Below are positions 51,030-60,483 of a stretch of 64,000 nt of DNA, in pieces (position 1 is the first letter of the stretch; every line of letters starts with the position of its first letter). The notes under the pieces were generated by a model. That model did not search any database and was not told the origin of the DNA. It saw only the letters and a program-made list of their open reading frames with translations. The stretch lies in NCBI GenBank assembly GCA_015223225.1, contig JADFCQ010000001.1, positions 62,001 through 126,000 on the forward strand, read 5' to 3'. This stretch comes from Acetobacteraceae bacterium H6797. Lineage in GTDB: Bacteria > Pseudomonadota > Alphaproteobacteria > Acetobacterales > Acetobacteraceae. A program made the translations under genes and the position numbers.

Positions 51030-52295
51030 ATGAAGAAGCACGTCGCCGTCATCGGCGCGGGGATTGAGGGCGTCGCCAGCGCGATCGAATTGCTGCGCGA
51101 CGGCCACCGCGTCACGCTCATCGAGCCGGGGGAACCGGGCGGCGAGCAGGCGGCGAGTTACGGGAATGCCGGCTGGCTTTCCTCCATGTCGGTCCTGCCG
51201 CCGAGTGTGCCGGGCCTGTGGAAGAAGGTGCCCGGCTTCCTGATGGACCCGCTGGGCCCGCTGGCCATCCGCTGGACCTATCTGCCCAAGGTGCTGCCCT
51301 GGCTGCTGCGCTACATGGAAGCGGGCTCCAGCGAGGCGAAGCTGCTGAAGATCGCGAGCGCCCTGCGGCCGCTGCTGAAGGATACGGCCCTGCTGCATAC
51401 GGCGCTGGCCGCCGAGGCGGGGTGTTCGCAGCTCATCGAGCATCGCGGGCTGATGCATGTCTATCCCAGCCGCGCCGCCTTCCAGGGCGAGGCCATGGGC
51501 TGGCGCATCCGCAAGCAGGTCGGCATTCAGTGGAAGGAACTGGAGGGCGAGGCGCTGCGCGCGGTCGAGCCCGATCTCTCGCCGGATTACACCTTCGCCG
51601 TACTCATCGAGGAAGCCGGGCGCTGCCTCGCGCCGGGTGCCTATGTGGCCGCGCTCTTCGCCTATGCGCTCAGCCGCGGTGCCGAGCATCGCAAGGCCCC
51701 CGCCAAGGGCTTCCGCATCGAGATGGGCCGCCTCAAGGCGGTGACGCTGGCCGATGGGCAGGAAGTGCTCTGCGAGGCCGCCGTGGTCAGCGCTGGGGCC
51801 CGCTCCGCGCCGCTGGCCGCCCAGCTCGGCAATAAGGTGCCGCTCGAGACCGAGCGCGGCTATCACGTGATGCTGGAAGGCGCCAATGCCGGGCCGCGCC
51901 ATTCCATGCAGCTCTCCAAGGCCAAGATGGTCGTGAACCCCATGCGCGACGGGCTGCGCGCGGCGGGCCAGGTGGAGATCGCGGGGCTGGATGCCGCGCC
52001 GAATTGGAAGCGCGCCGAGATCCTGCGCGACCACCTAGTGAAGAGCTTCCCCGGCCTGCCCGACCCCTTCCCCGCCGAGCGGGTGAAGATGTGGATGGGC
52101 CATCGCCCCAGCATGCCGGACGGCATGCCCTGCCTGGGCCTGTCGAGCCGCTGCACCGATGTGGTGCTGGCTTTCGGGCACGGGCATGTGGGGCTGGTCG
52201 CGGGCGCGCGGACAGGGCGCATCGTGGCGCAACTCGTCGATGGGCGGCCACCGGAGATCGACATCGCGCCCTTCAGCGCGGCGCGGTTCAAGTAA
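51030..52295 (+). CDS. DadA-like FAD-dependent D-amino acid dehydrogenase
   Basis: A 421-residue DAO-fold flavoprotein. The dinucleotide motif is VAVIGAGIEGVASAIELLRDGH, the substrate side shows ASYGNAGWLS as in DadA, and the C-terminal GHGHVGLVAGARTGRIVAQL binds FAD. It oxidises D-amino acids to 2-oxo acids and ammonia and passes electrons to the respiratory chain. It lies 13 bp after the ThDP-enzyme gene. The expected chain is amino acid to 2-oxo acid (this enzyme), imine clearance (RidA) and decarboxylation or ligation (ThDP enzyme). Confidence 0.92.
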   Translation: MKKHVAVIGAGIEGVASAIELLRDGHRVTLIEPGEPGGEQAASYGNAGWLSSMSVLPPSVPGLWKKVPGFLMDPLGPLAIRWTYLPKVLPWLLRYMEAGSSEAKLLKIASALRPLLKDTALLHTALAAEAGCSQLIEHRGLMHVYPSRAAFQGEAMGWRIRKQVGIQWKELEGEALRAVEPDLSPDYTFAVLIEEAGRCLAPGAYVAALFAYALSRGAEHRKAPAKGFRIEMGRLKAVTLADGQEVLCEAAVVSAGARSAPLAAQLGNKVPLETERGYHVMLEGANAGPRHSMQLSKAKMVVNPMRDGLRAAGQVEIAGLDAAPNWKRAEILRDHLVKSFPGLPDPFPAERVKMWMGHRPSMPDGMPCLGLSSRCTDVVLAFGHGHVGLVAGARTGRIVAQLVDGRPPEIDIAPFSAARFK

Positions 52296-52297
52296 GG

Positions 52298-52327
52298 CCA
52301 GGGGGAAGAATGAATTCTTCTCCTTGG
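52298..52327. terminator. Hairpin between converging DadA-like and secreted-protein genes
   Basis: CCAGGGGGAAGAAT and ATTCTTCTCCTTGG pair over 14 positions with two mismatches around a GA loop. It sits between two converging genes and could work for both, although there is no strong T run. Confidence 0.45.
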
Positions 52328-52341
52328 ACCCTCATCCGCGG

Positions 52342-52842
52342 CTAGTTGATGGGCGCATAGACCTCGCCATTCCAGCGCCAGGTCGTGGTCGGGGGACTTT
52401 CGTCCGGTATGTTGAGGCCAATCAGCAAGGACCCTTGGTCGTCGAAGTTGAAGCTCGGCCAGACTTTGGAAGCAGCTTCCATCACCTTACCGATCTTGCC
52501 GTCTTCAAGGTGATAGACCCGCACCCAGTAGGCGCTTCCACTGACCCAGACCGTCACGAGATCGCGCCCATTCTCCTTAAGGTGAAGCAGGTCGAGAAGG
52601 CCATCATCCATTCCCTCTACGTAGGTGGTTTCGGTGGCACATCCCTGAAGGCAACGAATACGCAATTCCCGTGGTGCGATGTTCAGCGATGTGAAGGCTC
52701 CATCGACCTCGACCACATCGGCCTGGAACCGCCTCTGCAGGTCGGGCGTGATGGTCACACGCGCCATCAGCTTCTCGGCCTGCGCAGGCGGAACCAAACC
52801 CGCCCAGAGCGCGGCCGACAAAGCGATGAGGCGCAGTTTCAT
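52342..52842 (-). CDS. Secreted hypothetical protein with less GC-rich codon use
   Basis: A 166-residue exported protein with signal peptide LIALSAALWAGLVPPAQA. The mature part has a Cys pair (IRCLQGCATE) and beta-rich text. I do not recognise a family. Base use is visibly less GC-rich than in neighbouring genes, with many TC/AG-type third positions, which hints at a recent arrival. It sits 9 bp downstream of an acyl-CoA dehydrogenase gene on the same strand. No function is proposed. Confidence 0.7.
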   Translation of the reverse strand: MKLRLIALSAALWAGLVPPAQAEKLMARVTITPDLQRRFQADVVEVDGAFTSLNIAPRELRIRCLQGCATETTYVEGMDDGLLDLLHLKENGRDLVTVWVSGSAYWVRVYHLEDGKIGKVMEAASKVWPSFNFDDQGSLLIGLNIPDESPPTTTWRWNGEVYAPIN

Positions 52843-52850
52843 GAGACCCC

Positions 52851-53987
52851 CTAGGGCAAACCGTCACCCCCGGCGACGATGCGCAGATGATAGTCGGCAT
52901 CGCCGAAAAGCGCAGCGATCATGGTCAGGCGCTTGAAATAGTGGCCGACCTTATATTCCTCGGTCATGCCGATGCCGCCGTGAAGCTGCACCGCCTCCTG
53001 CCCGATTCTCTCCGCCGATTGGCTGACCAGCACCTTCGCCGCCGATAGCGCCACGCGGCGTTCGGCAGGTGGGGCGGAGACCATCATCGCCGCGTAGAGC
53101 GCCATGGAGCGCGCCTGTTCCAGCGCCACCAGCATATCCGCCGCGCGATGCTGCAGCGCCTGGAAGCTGCCGATGGCCACGCCGAATTGCTGGCGCTGGC
53201 GGAGATAGTCCAGCGTCAGCAGATGCGCCGCCTCCATCGCTCCCACCGCCTCGGCGCAGAGGGCCGCGATGGCCGTATCGGCGACCAGCTCGATCACCGG
53301 CAGTGCCTTACCCTCCTCGCCGAGCAGGATATCGGCACGGACACCCTCGAAGGCGATATCGGCCCCGCGCAGCCCGTCCTGCGTCGCATAGCCCCGGCGG
53401 GTGATACCCGGCGCATCGCCTGGCACGAGGAAAAGCGAGATGCCGTCACGATCCCGTCGCCCGCCGCCCGTGCGCGCGGAGACGAGCAGCAGCCCGGCAT
53501 GGTCGCCGTGCAGCACCACGCTTTTGCGGCCGTCGAGCACCCAGGCATCGCCCTCGCGCCGGGCGGTCGTCGCCACGTCGAAGAGGTCATAGCGCGCCTG
53601 CGGCTCCGAATGCGCGAAGGCCAGAACCTGCTCACCCGCGATGAGGCCGGGCAGGATCGTCTCGCGCTGCTCCAGGCTCCCGGCGGCTTTCAGCGCGGTG
53701 CCACAGAGCACCACGCTGGCGAAATAGGGCTCGACCGCGAGGCCACGGCCGATCGCCTCCATGACGATCAGCGTCTCGATCGCGCCGCCGCCGAAACCGC
53801 CATCGGCTTCGTCGAAAGGCAGGCCGAGCAGGCCCAGCTCAGCCATGGTTTGCCATTGCGCGCTCGAATAGCCGGCGGGCTCCTTGCGGTAGCTCTGGCG
53901 TTTCTCGAAGTCGCCATAACGATCGTCGATGAGGCGATCCACGCTCTCCTTCAGGAGGCGCTGCTCGTCGGTCAGGTCGAAATCCAT
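52851..53987 (-). CDS. Acyl-CoA dehydrogenase (second subunit type)
   Basis: A 378-residue acyl-CoA dehydrogenase beginning MDFDLTDEQRLLKESVDRLI. LLGLPFDEADGGFGGGAIET and the C-terminal AVQLHGGIGMTEEYKVGHYFKRLT block give FAD contacts. The usual active Glu position is replaced by the GMTEEY region typical of the short, paired acyl-CoA dehydrogenases (as in IpdE-type pairs). It lies 15 bp downstream of the other acyl-CoA dehydrogenase gene; the two probably form a heteromeric enzyme. Confidence 0.9.
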   Translation of the reverse strand: MDFDLTDEQRLLKESVDRLIDDRYGDFEKRQSYRKEPAGYSSAQWQTMAELGLLGLPFDEADGGFGGGAIETLIVMEAIGRGLAVEPYFASVVLCGTALKAAGSLEQRETILPGLIAGEQVLAFAHSEPQARYDLFDVATTARREGDAWVLDGRKSVVLHGDHAGLLLVSARTGGGRRDRDGISLFLVPGDAPGITRRGYATQDGLRGADIAFEGVRADILLGEEGKALPVIELVADTAIAALCAEAVGAMEAAHLLTLDYLRQRQQFGVAIGSFQALQHRAADMLVALEQARSMALYAAMMVSAPPAERRVALSAAKVLVSQSAERIGQEAVQLHGGIGMTEEYKVGHYFKRLTMIAALFGDADYHLRIVAGGDGLP

Positions 53988-54002
53988 CTCCGCATCCTTC
54001 CT

Positions 54003-55202
54003 TCAGAGCCCGAGAAAGGCTTTGGCGATGATCTGCCGCTGAATCTCGTTGGAGCCGCCATAGATCGAGACCTTGCGGTAGTTGAAATAGAGCGGCGCGA
54101 CGGCATCCACGCCCCAATCGGGCCCGATGGGCGGCTCGTTGCTGTGCTCGTGCCCATCGGACTTGGGCATGGCGAGCGGGCCGGCAACACCCATCAGCAG
54201 CCCCGTCGCCGCCTGCTGCAATTCCGAACCCTTGAGTTTCAGAATGGAAGAAGAAGGATCGGGCTGATCCGACGCGCGATGCCGCTGGGCGGAGATGGCG
54301 CGCATCTGGGTGATCTCCAGCGCCTTCAGCTCGATCTCTGTCTGCGCCAGGCGGCGGCGGAAATCCGGGTCATCCCAGAGCATCCCCTCGCCCGCCGGCG
54401 TCTGCTTCGCGAGGCGCTTGACCCGCTCGATGCGCTCCTTGGTCTGGCCGATGCGAGCGATGCCGTAGCGCTCGTTGGAGAGCAGGAACTTGGCGTAGTC
54501 CCAGCCCTTGTTTTCCTCACCGACGAGGTTCTCGGCGGGAACACGGACTTCGTCGAAGAAGATCTCGTTCACCTCCACGCCGCCATCGATGGTCTGGATG
54601 GGGCGGCGGGTGATGCCCGGCGTGTTCATGTCGATCAGCAGGAAGGAAATGCCCTTCTGCTTCTTCGCCGTGGGGTCGGTGCGGACGAGGCAGAAAATCC
54701 AGTCGGCATATTGGCCGAGCGTGGTCCATGTCTTCTGGCCGTTGACGATATACGCATCGCCCTCGCGCCGCGCGCTGGTCTTGAGCCCGGCGAGGTCCGA
54801 GCCCGCGCCGGGTTCGGAAAAGCCCTGGCACCACCAGATGTCGAGATTGGCGGTCGCGGGCAGGAAGCGCTTCTTCTGCGCCTCGCTGCCGAAAGTCGCG
54901 ATCACGGGGCCGACCATGCTCGTGTTGAAGGAGAGCGGCGGCGGCACGGCGCTGAGCTGCATCTCCTCGAGATAGAGATAGCGCTGCACCGGCGTCCAAT
55001 CCTGGCCGCCCCATTCCACGGGCCAGTTCGGCACGGCAAGGCCCCGCGCATTGAGGATGCGCTGTGAGGTGAGGATATCCTCCTTGCCGAGATGCCGCCC
55101 CTCGCTGACCTTGCGGCGGATCTCGGCGGGAATCTCCGTACGGAAGAAGCGCCGAAGCTCCTCCCGGAAGGCGATTTCCTCAGGCGTGAAGCGCAGTTCC
55201 AT
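54003..55202 (-). CDS. Acyl-CoA dehydrogenase
   Basis: A 399-residue acyl-CoA dehydrogenase. WWCQGFSEPGAGSDLAGLKT and GQKTWTTLGQYADWIFCLVRT are the flavin and substrate motifs. YFNYRKVSIYGGSNEIQRQI is the C-terminal helix with the SIYGGSNEIQ sequence typical of the family. The start at 55202 has GGGAGG upstream; the frame extends to 55244. It pairs with the downstream dehydrogenase and follows the FadB-type gene by 53 bp, together giving the dehydrogenation, hydration and second oxidation steps of beta-oxidation. A thiolase is missing. Confidence 0.93.
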   Translation of the reverse strand: MELRFTPEEIAFREELRRFFRTEIPAEIRRKVSEGRHLGKEDILTSQRILNARGLAVPNWPVEWGGQDWTPVQRYLYLEEMQLSAVPPPLSFNTSMVGPVIATFGSEAQKKRFLPATANLDIWWCQGFSEPGAGSDLAGLKTSARREGDAYIVNGQKTWTTLGQYADWIFCLVRTDPTAKKQKGISFLLIDMNTPGITRRPIQTIDGGVEVNEIFFDEVRVPAENLVGEENKGWDYAKFLLSNERYGIARIGQTKERIERVKRLAKQTPAGEGMLWDDPDFRRRLAQTEIELKALEITQMRAISAQRHRASDQPDPSSSILKLKGSELQQAATGLLMGVAGPLAMPKSDGHEHSNEPPIGPDWGVDAVAPLYFNYRKVSIYGGSNEIQRQIIAKAFLGL

Positions 55203-55255
55203 CTCGTTTCCTCCCATCGGCGCCTCGTGCCGGGCGCCTTTCATGGTTCAGGGTA

Positions 55256-57331
55256 TCAGGCGGCTTTCAGGCTGGAGAAGCCCTTCTCCTCGGCGGCCAG
55301 CTGCGCTAGCAGCGGCGCGGGGTTCAGCGTGGCGTCGCCGGTCGTCTTCGCGAATTCGGCGAGGCGCTTGGCGATATAGGGCAGGCCCACGGCATCGGCG
55401 TGATGCATCGGGCCGCCGCGCCAGGCCGGCCAATTGTAGCCGTGCAGCCAGACCATATCGATATCGCCGGGGCGGAAGGCGATGCCCTCTTCGAGAATGC
55501 GCGCGCCCTCGTTGATCATGGGGAAGACCAGCCGCTCGGTGATCTCCTCCTGGCTGATCTTGCGCCGGGTGATGCCCTGCTCGGCCGAGAGCCTCTCGAT
55601 CAGCGCCTGCACCTCAGGGTCGGGCACGCCTTCGCGCGCCCCTTCGGGATAGAGGTAATAGCCCTTGCCGGTCTTCTGGCCGAGGCGCCCGGCCTCGCAG
55701 AGCGCATCGGCAATGAGCGCCTTCTGCCCCGTCGCCTTGCGCACGCGCCAGCTGATGTCGAGCCCCGCGAGATCGCCCATGGCGCAAGGGCCCATGCGGA
55801 AGCCGAAGGCGACGAGGGCCGCATCCACCTCATGCGGCAGCGCGCCTTCCAGCAGCAGGCGCTCCGTGGCCTGGGTGCGGCGGGCCAGGATGCGGTTGCC
55901 GATAAAGCCGTAGCAGACACCGGCCACGACCGAGACCTTGCCGAGCCGCCGGCCGAGTTCCATGGCCGTCGCGACGGCCTCGGGCGAGGTCTCCTTCGCG
56001 CGCACCACTTCCAGCAGCTTCATGACATTGGCCGGGGAGAAGAAATGCATCCCCAACATGTCGCCCGGCCGGCTGGTCGCGGCGGCCATGGCATCGATAT
56101 CGAGATAGGAGGTGTTGGAGGCGAGTAAGGCGCCAGGCGCGATCTTGTCGAGCTCGGCGAAGATCTTCTTCTTCAGCTCCAGTTCCTCGAAAACGGCCTC
56201 GATCACGAGGTCGCTCCCCGCGGCCGCTTCGAGCCCGACCTTGCCCTCGATCAGCCCCATGCGCTTCGCCTTGGCCTCGGGCGTCAGCGAGCCGCGCTTG
56301 ACGGAGGTGTCGTAATTCTTCTCGACGCGGGCGAGGCCGTTGGTCAGCGCCTCCTGCCCCGTCTCGATCAGCGTCACCGGGATGCCGGCATTGGCGAAGC
56401 TCATGGCGATGCCGCCGCCCATCGTGCCCGCGCCGATGACGGCCACGCGCTTCACCTCACGCGGCTTGGTGCCGGGCGGCAGGCCCGGGATGCGGGCGGC
56501 CTCGCGCTCGGCGAAGAAGGCGTGGCGCAGGGCCTTGCTGCGCGGGTCCTCGACGAGTTGCAGGAAGAGCTTGCGCTCCTCAGCCAGCGCCTCGGCGAAG
56601 GGCTGGTCGAAGGCGGCGCGGGTCAGGGCGACGATATTGGCCACCTGCGGCTCGGTCTTCACGCGCTTGGCCAGGGCCGTGGCGGCGGCCTCGAAAGCCT
56701 CGCGCGCCCCCGGCTCGGCCAGCTTGCCCGGCCCGGCGCTGATCGGCGCAGGCAGCGTGCCGGCCGCGAGCGCCTGGACCTTGGCGATGGCGGCGGCCAC
56801 GAGGTCACCCTCCACAGGCCCCTCGCCCAGCCCGGCGGCCACGGCCTTCTCGGCGCTCAGCGGCTCGCCGCTCGTCATGAAATTCACGGCCTTGTCCGCC
56901 CCCATCAGGCGCGGGGCGCGCTGGGTGCCGCCGCCGCCCGGCAGCAAGCCGAGCTTCACCTCGGGCAGGGCGAGCTTGGCGCCGGGGCCCAGCAGGCGCG
57001 CATGGCAGGCGAGGGTCAGTTCCAGCCCGCCGCCGAAGCAGGTGCCATGGATCGCCGCGACCACCGGCTTGGCGCTCGCCTCGATCTTCACGATCACGTC
57101 GCGCAGATGCGGAAAGATGGGGGGCTTGCCGAATTCGGTGATATCGGCGCCCGCGATGAAGGCGCGGCCCTTGGCAGCGATGACCAGGCCCTTGAGCGAG
57201 GCATCCGCCTGCACCTTCTCCACCGCGGCCAACAGGGCCTGGCGGATCGGGGCCGAAAGCGGGTTCACCGGCGGGTTGTCGATGGTCGCGATCGCGACGC
57301 CCTCACGGATCTCGACATCGACACTGGCCAT
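55256..57331 (-). CDS. FadB/FadJ-type enoyl-CoA hydratase/3-hydroxyacyl-CoA dehydrogenase
   Basis: A 691-residue bifunctional enzyme. The crotonase half (residues 1-190) has [13 protein letters not shown] and [20 protein letters not shown], with the two catalytic Glu positions of hydratases. The dehydrogenase half starts [22 protein letters not shown] and contains the catalytic His in [18 protein letters not shown]. It performs the middle two steps of beta-oxidation. The start at 57331 has GGAGG five bases upstream. It is the first gene of the reverse-strand block, divergent from the nitronate monooxygenase gene over about 210 bp. Confidence 0.93.
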   Translation of the reverse strand: MASVDVEIREGVAIATIDNPPVNPLSAPIRQALLAAVEKVQADASLKGLVIAAKGRAFIAGADITEFGKPPIFPHLRDVIVKIEASAKPVVAAIHGTCFGGGLELTLACHARLLGPGAKLALPEVKLGLLPGGGGTQRAPRLMGADKAVNFMTSGEPLSAEKAVAAGLGEGPVEGDLVAAAIAKVQALAAGTLPAPISAGPGKLAEPGAREAFEAAATALAKRVKTEPQVANIVALTRAAFDQPFAEALAEERKLFLQLVEDPRSKALRHAFFAEREAARIPGLPPGTKPREVKRVAVIGAGTMGGGIAMSFANAGIPVTLIETGQEALTNGLARVEKNYDTSVKRGSLTPEAKAKRMGLIEGKVGLEAAAGSDLVIEAVFEELELKKKIFAELDKIAPGALLASNTSYLDIDAMAAATSRPGDMLGMHFFSPANVMKLLEVVRAKETSPEAVATAMELGRRLGKVSVVAGVCYGFIGNRILARRTQATERLLLEGALPHEVDAALVAFGFRMGPCAMGDLAGLDISWRVRKATGQKALIADALCEAGRLGQKTGKGYYLYPEGAREGVPDPEVQALIERLSAEQGITRRKISQEEITERLVFPMINEGARILEEGIAFRPGDIDMVWLHGYNWPAWRGGPMHHADAVGLPYIAKRLAEFAKTTGDATLNPAPLLAQLAAEEKGFSSLKAA

Positions 57332-57356
57332 TATTTCCTCCATCTATTTCTGCATC

Positions 57357-57373
57357 GCGGAAATTCGTTCCGC
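57357..57373. promoter_or_regulatory. Palindrome resembling an IclR-family operator
   Basis: GCGGAA, 5 bp, TTCCGC. GGAA/TTCC half-sites of this spacing are seen in IclR-type operators. It lies 26 bp before the fadB-like start, in the promoter region shared with an operon that encodes an IclR-family protein. A single half, GCGGAAAT, recurs at 57473. Confidence 0.5.
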
Positions 57374-57540
57374 CATCGGTAGCGAATTGGATGGAGCAGC
57401 CCCATGCTCCCGTCAAGGCCCATCGGCGACATCGCCGACCGGCCGGTCAGGATGCCACAGCTTGCCCGCACCGCGGAAATCTGTTTTGGCTTCCAGGGGA
57501 AACGTTCGTTAAGCCGTCAAGGCGCCAGGAGCATCGCTCG

Positions 57541-58554
57541 ATGCCATTGCCTCCTCTCCTCCAGGGCCGTCTGACCCTTCCGGTCATCGCCTCGCCCATG
57601 TTCATCCTCTCCACCCCGGCCCTGGTGATCGCCCAGTGCAAGGCCGGGATCGTGGGCTCGATGCCGTCCCTCAATGCCCGCCCTGCGGAATTGCTCGATC
57701 CCTGGCTCACCGAGATCGAAACGGCGCTGGCCGAGGCGGCCAAGGTGCCGGGGGCGAGGATCGCGCCCTATGCCATCAACCTCATCGTCCATGCCTCGAA
57801 TGACCGGCTGGAGCATGACCTCGCCGTTTGCGAAGCGCATCGGGTGCCGATCATCATCACGAGCCTGCGCGCGCCCGATGCCGTGGTGGCGCGCGTTCAT
57901 GCCTGGGGCGGCATCGTCTTCCATGACGTGACGACCATCCGCCATGCCGAGAAGGCGCTCGAAGCGGGCGTCGACGGCCTGGTGCTGGTCGCGGCCGGCG
58001 CGGGCGGCCATGCGGGGCGGCTCTCGCCCTTCGCGCTCGTCTCCGAGGTGCGGCGCTTCTTCGACGGGCCCATCGCGCTTTCGGGCGCCATCGCCAATGG
58101 GCGGGCCATTCTGGCTGCCCAGGCCATGGGCGCCGATCTCGCCTATATCGGCACGCGATTCATCGCCTCCACCGAGGCCAATGCGGCCGAGGGCTACAAG
58201 CAGATGGTGGTGGAGAGCAAGGCGGCCGACATCATCTACACACCGCTCTTCACCGGCATCCACGGCAATTACCTGCGCGGCAGCATCAGCCGCGCCGGGC
58301 TCGACCCCGACAATCTGCCCACGGCCGACAAGAACAGCGCGAATTTCGGCACCTCGCGCTCCAAGCCCTGGAAGGACATCTGGGGCGCCGGACAGGGCGT
58401 GGGCTCCATCGGCGAGGTGCTGCCGGCGGCCGAGATCGTGGCCCGCCTGGCCGCCGATTACGCCGCCGCCCGCGCCGCGCTGGAGCATAACGCCTTCGCC
58501 CCACGCCCTGGCCCGGCAGCCGATCGCATGATTCACGCCTTGGGAGGGAACTGA
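57541..58554 (+). CDS. Nitronate monooxygenase (2-nitropropane dioxygenase-like)
   Basis: A 337-residue FMN TIM-barrel enzyme: LTLPVIASPMFILSTPALVIAQ, GGIVFHDVTTIRHAEKALEAGVD, then LVAAGAGGHAGRLSPFALVSE with the catalytic His region and GADLAYIGTRFIASTEAN. It oxidises nitronates, or acts as a quinone/enoyl reductase in some members. The frame is open from 57391, but the ATG at 57541 has CAGGAG upstream and begins at the family's normal start. It is followed 4 bp later by the IclR gene and is divergent from the beta-oxidation genes. Confidence 0.9.
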   Translation: MPLPPLLQGRLTLPVIASPMFILSTPALVIAQCKAGIVGSMPSLNARPAELLDPWLTEIETALAEAAKVPGARIAPYAINLIVHASNDRLEHDLAVCEAHRVPIIITSLRAPDAVVARVHAWGGIVFHDVTTIRHAEKALEAGVDGLVLVAAGAGGHAGRLSPFALVSEVRRFFDGPIALSGAIANGRAILAAQAMGADLAYIGTRFIASTEANAAEGYKQMVVESKAADIIYTPLFTGIHGNYLRGSISRAGLDPDNLPTADKNSANFGTSRSKPWKDIWGAGQGVGSIGEVLPAAEIVARLAADYAAARAALEHNAFAPRPGPAADRMIHALGGN

Positions 58555-58558
58555 CCGC

Positions 58559-59404
58559 ATGGCCCGTCGCCGCCAGCATAGCGGGGCCTTCGACGGCCCG
58601 CCGGTGGAAGAGGACCGCCATTTCGTCACCGCGCTCGCGCGCGGGCTCGAAGTGCTCGCCTGTTTCCGCAAGGGTGACGCGCTCCTGGGAAACCAGGAGA
58701 TCGCGGCGCGCGCGGGGCTGCCGAAATCCACCGTCTCACGGCTGACGCATACGCTGACGCGGCTCGGCTATCTGCACTACGTCTCCGATCTCGGGAAATA
58801 CCGGCTGGGCACGGCCATTCTCGGCATCGCCAGCGCCATGCTGGGGCGGATGGACCTGCGCCGCCTCGCCCGCCCCCTGCTGCGGGATCTGGCAGCCGAG
58901 ACGCGCACGGTCGCGGCGATCGGCACGCGCGACAGGCTCTCGATGCTCTATCTCGAACTGGCGCGCGGCGATTCCGCCATCTCGCTGAATCTCGAGGTGG
59001 GCTCACGCATCTCGCTGGCCAATTCCGCCATGGGCCGGGCCTATCTCGCCTGCTGCGACAGTGCCGAACGGGAGGAGCTGATGGCGCGCTTCCGCGAGCT
59101 GGACGAGGTGTCCTGGCCGCGCGTGAAGGGCGGCATCGAGAAGGCCATCGCCGATCATCGCGCCCATGGCGTCTGCACCTCCTTCGGCGACTGGCAGGAG
59201 AATGTGAACGCCATCGCCGCCGGGTTCAGGCCCGGCGGGGGGCTGCCGCCGATGGTGATCAATGTCGGCGCGCCCTCCTTCCTCGTCTCGCCCGAGTTCC
59301 TGATGAAGGAGGCGCGGCCCCGGCTGCTCCAGGCCATCGCGCGGCTGGAAAACAGCATGGCGCTGGGCGGGGCGGCGATCGAGGCCATGGGCGGCAACGA
59401 CTGA
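58559..59404 (+). CDS. IclR-family transcriptional regulator
   Basis: A 281-residue IclR protein. The winged helix has ALARGLEVLACFRKGDALLG and IAARAGLPKSTVSRLTHTLTRLGYL. The effector domain includes IGTRDRLSMLYLELARGDSAI and AAGFRPGGGLPPMVINVGAPS. IclR proteins bind small aromatic or aliphatic acids. It is the last gene of the operon with nitronate monooxygenase and probably controls that operon and the divergent beta-oxidation genes through the palindrome at 57357. Confidence 0.93.
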   Translation: MARRRQHSGAFDGPPVEEDRHFVTALARGLEVLACFRKGDALLGNQEIAARAGLPKSTVSRLTHTLTRLGYLHYVSDLGKYRLGTAILGIASAMLGRMDLRRLARPLLRDLAAETRTVAAIGTRDRLSMLYLELARGDSAISLNLEVGSRISLANSAMGRAYLACCDSAEREELMARFRELDEVSWPRVKGGIEKAIADHRAHGVCTSFGDWQENVNAIAAGFRPGGGLPPMVINVGAPSFLVSPEFLMKEARPRLLQAIARLENSMALGGAAIEAMGGND

Positions 59405-59475
59405 AACTTGCCGCTTGCGGCGCGGCAGGCGAGACCTCACCTTTCCGGATATTCATGTTCCGGAGGGAATGTCTC

Positions 59476-60435
59476 ATGACCACCCGTCGCACCAGCCTGC
59501 TGGCCGCGGGCGCGCTGCTCGCCGCCCCCGCCCTGCTGACCCGCCGCGCGGAGGCCCAGGCGGCCGCGCCTGCCGCCGCCGGGGCCAATCCCGGCTTCTT
59601 CCGGTTCAAGACGGGCGGCTTCACCGTCACCACCGTGCATGACGGCGCCGGTGCGCGGCCGAACCCCACCCAGGGCTTCGTGCGCAATGCCGAGCCGGCG
59701 GCGGTGGAAGCGGCGCTGAAGGAGGCCTTCCTGCCGACCGACGCGCTGAGCATTCCCTATACGGTGCCCTTCGTGGAGACGCCGCGCGGCATCGTGGCCT
59801 TCGATACCGGCACGGGCGCGGGCAAGCTCGCGGGCAATCTGGCCGCCGCCGGCATCGACCCGGGCAAGGTTCAGGCCGTGATCTTCACGCATTTCCACGG
59901 CGATCATGTGGGCGGGCTGATCGGCCAGGGCGATGCGGCCTTCTTCCCCAATGCCGAGATCATCGTGCCCGCCGCCGAATGGGCCTATTGGATGGATGAG
60001 GGCAATGCCAGCCGCGCGCCCGAGGCCATGAAGCCGGCCTTCGCCAATGTCCGCCGCCGCTTCGCGCCCTATCAGGGCAAGGTCAAGCAGATCGCTTCCG
60101 ATGCGGAGGTCTTCCCCGGCATCACCGCCATCCCCACGCCGGGCCATACGCCGGGCCACACCTCCTACCGCCTGGCCGATGGCGGGCAGCAGGCGATCAT
60201 CCTCGGCGACGTGACCAACCGGCCCGAGCTGAACCTGCGCAACCCAGGCTGGCATCTGGTTTTCGACATGGATGCCAGTGCCGCCGAGGCCACCCGCCGC
60301 CGCACCTTCGACATGGTGGCGACCGACCGCATCCGCTGCGTGGGCTACCACTTCCCCTTCCCGGCGAACGGCTATGTCGCCAAGGATGGTAACGGCTACC
60401 GCTTCCAGCCGGCCGACTGGCTCGCGAACGCGTAA
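59476..60435 (+). CDS. Exported metallo-beta-lactamase-fold hydrolase
   Basis: A 319-residue MBL-fold protein. A twin-Arg-like leader (TTRRTSLLAAGALLAAPALL) is followed by the metal motif FTHFHGDHVGGLIGQGD and a later TPGHTPGHTSYRL and ILGDVTN. The fold covers lactonases, thioesterases and quorum-quenching hydrolases; the export signal suggests a periplasmic lactonase-like enzyme. The start at 59476 has GGAGGG 13 bases upstream; the frame is open from 59455. TTCCGGA occurs twice just before the gene, the second copy overlapping that ribosome site. Confidence 0.9.
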   Translation: MTTRRTSLLAAGALLAAPALLTRRAEAQAAAPAAAGANPGFFRFKTGGFTVTTVHDGAGARPNPTQGFVRNAEPAAVEAALKEAFLPTDALSIPYTVPFVETPRGIVAFDTGTGAGKLAGNLAAAGIDPGKVQAVIFTHFHGDHVGGLIGQGDAAFFPNAEIIVPAAEWAYWMDEGNASRAPEAMKPAFANVRRRFAPYQGKVKQIASDAEVFPGITAIPTPGHTPGHTSYRLADGGQQAIILGDVTNRPELNLRNPGWHLVFDMDASAAEATRRRTFDMVATDRIRCVGYHFPFPANGYVAKDGNGYRFQPADWLANA

Positions 60436-60483
60436 TCAGGGGTTGATGTCAGCCGGGTTAAACCGACATCATGGCGCACGACC

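Noticed and set aside
49346..51121. 591-codon reverse frame across the ThDP enzyme
   Set aside because: The forward gene has all ThDP-enzyme motifs; this is its antisense shadow.
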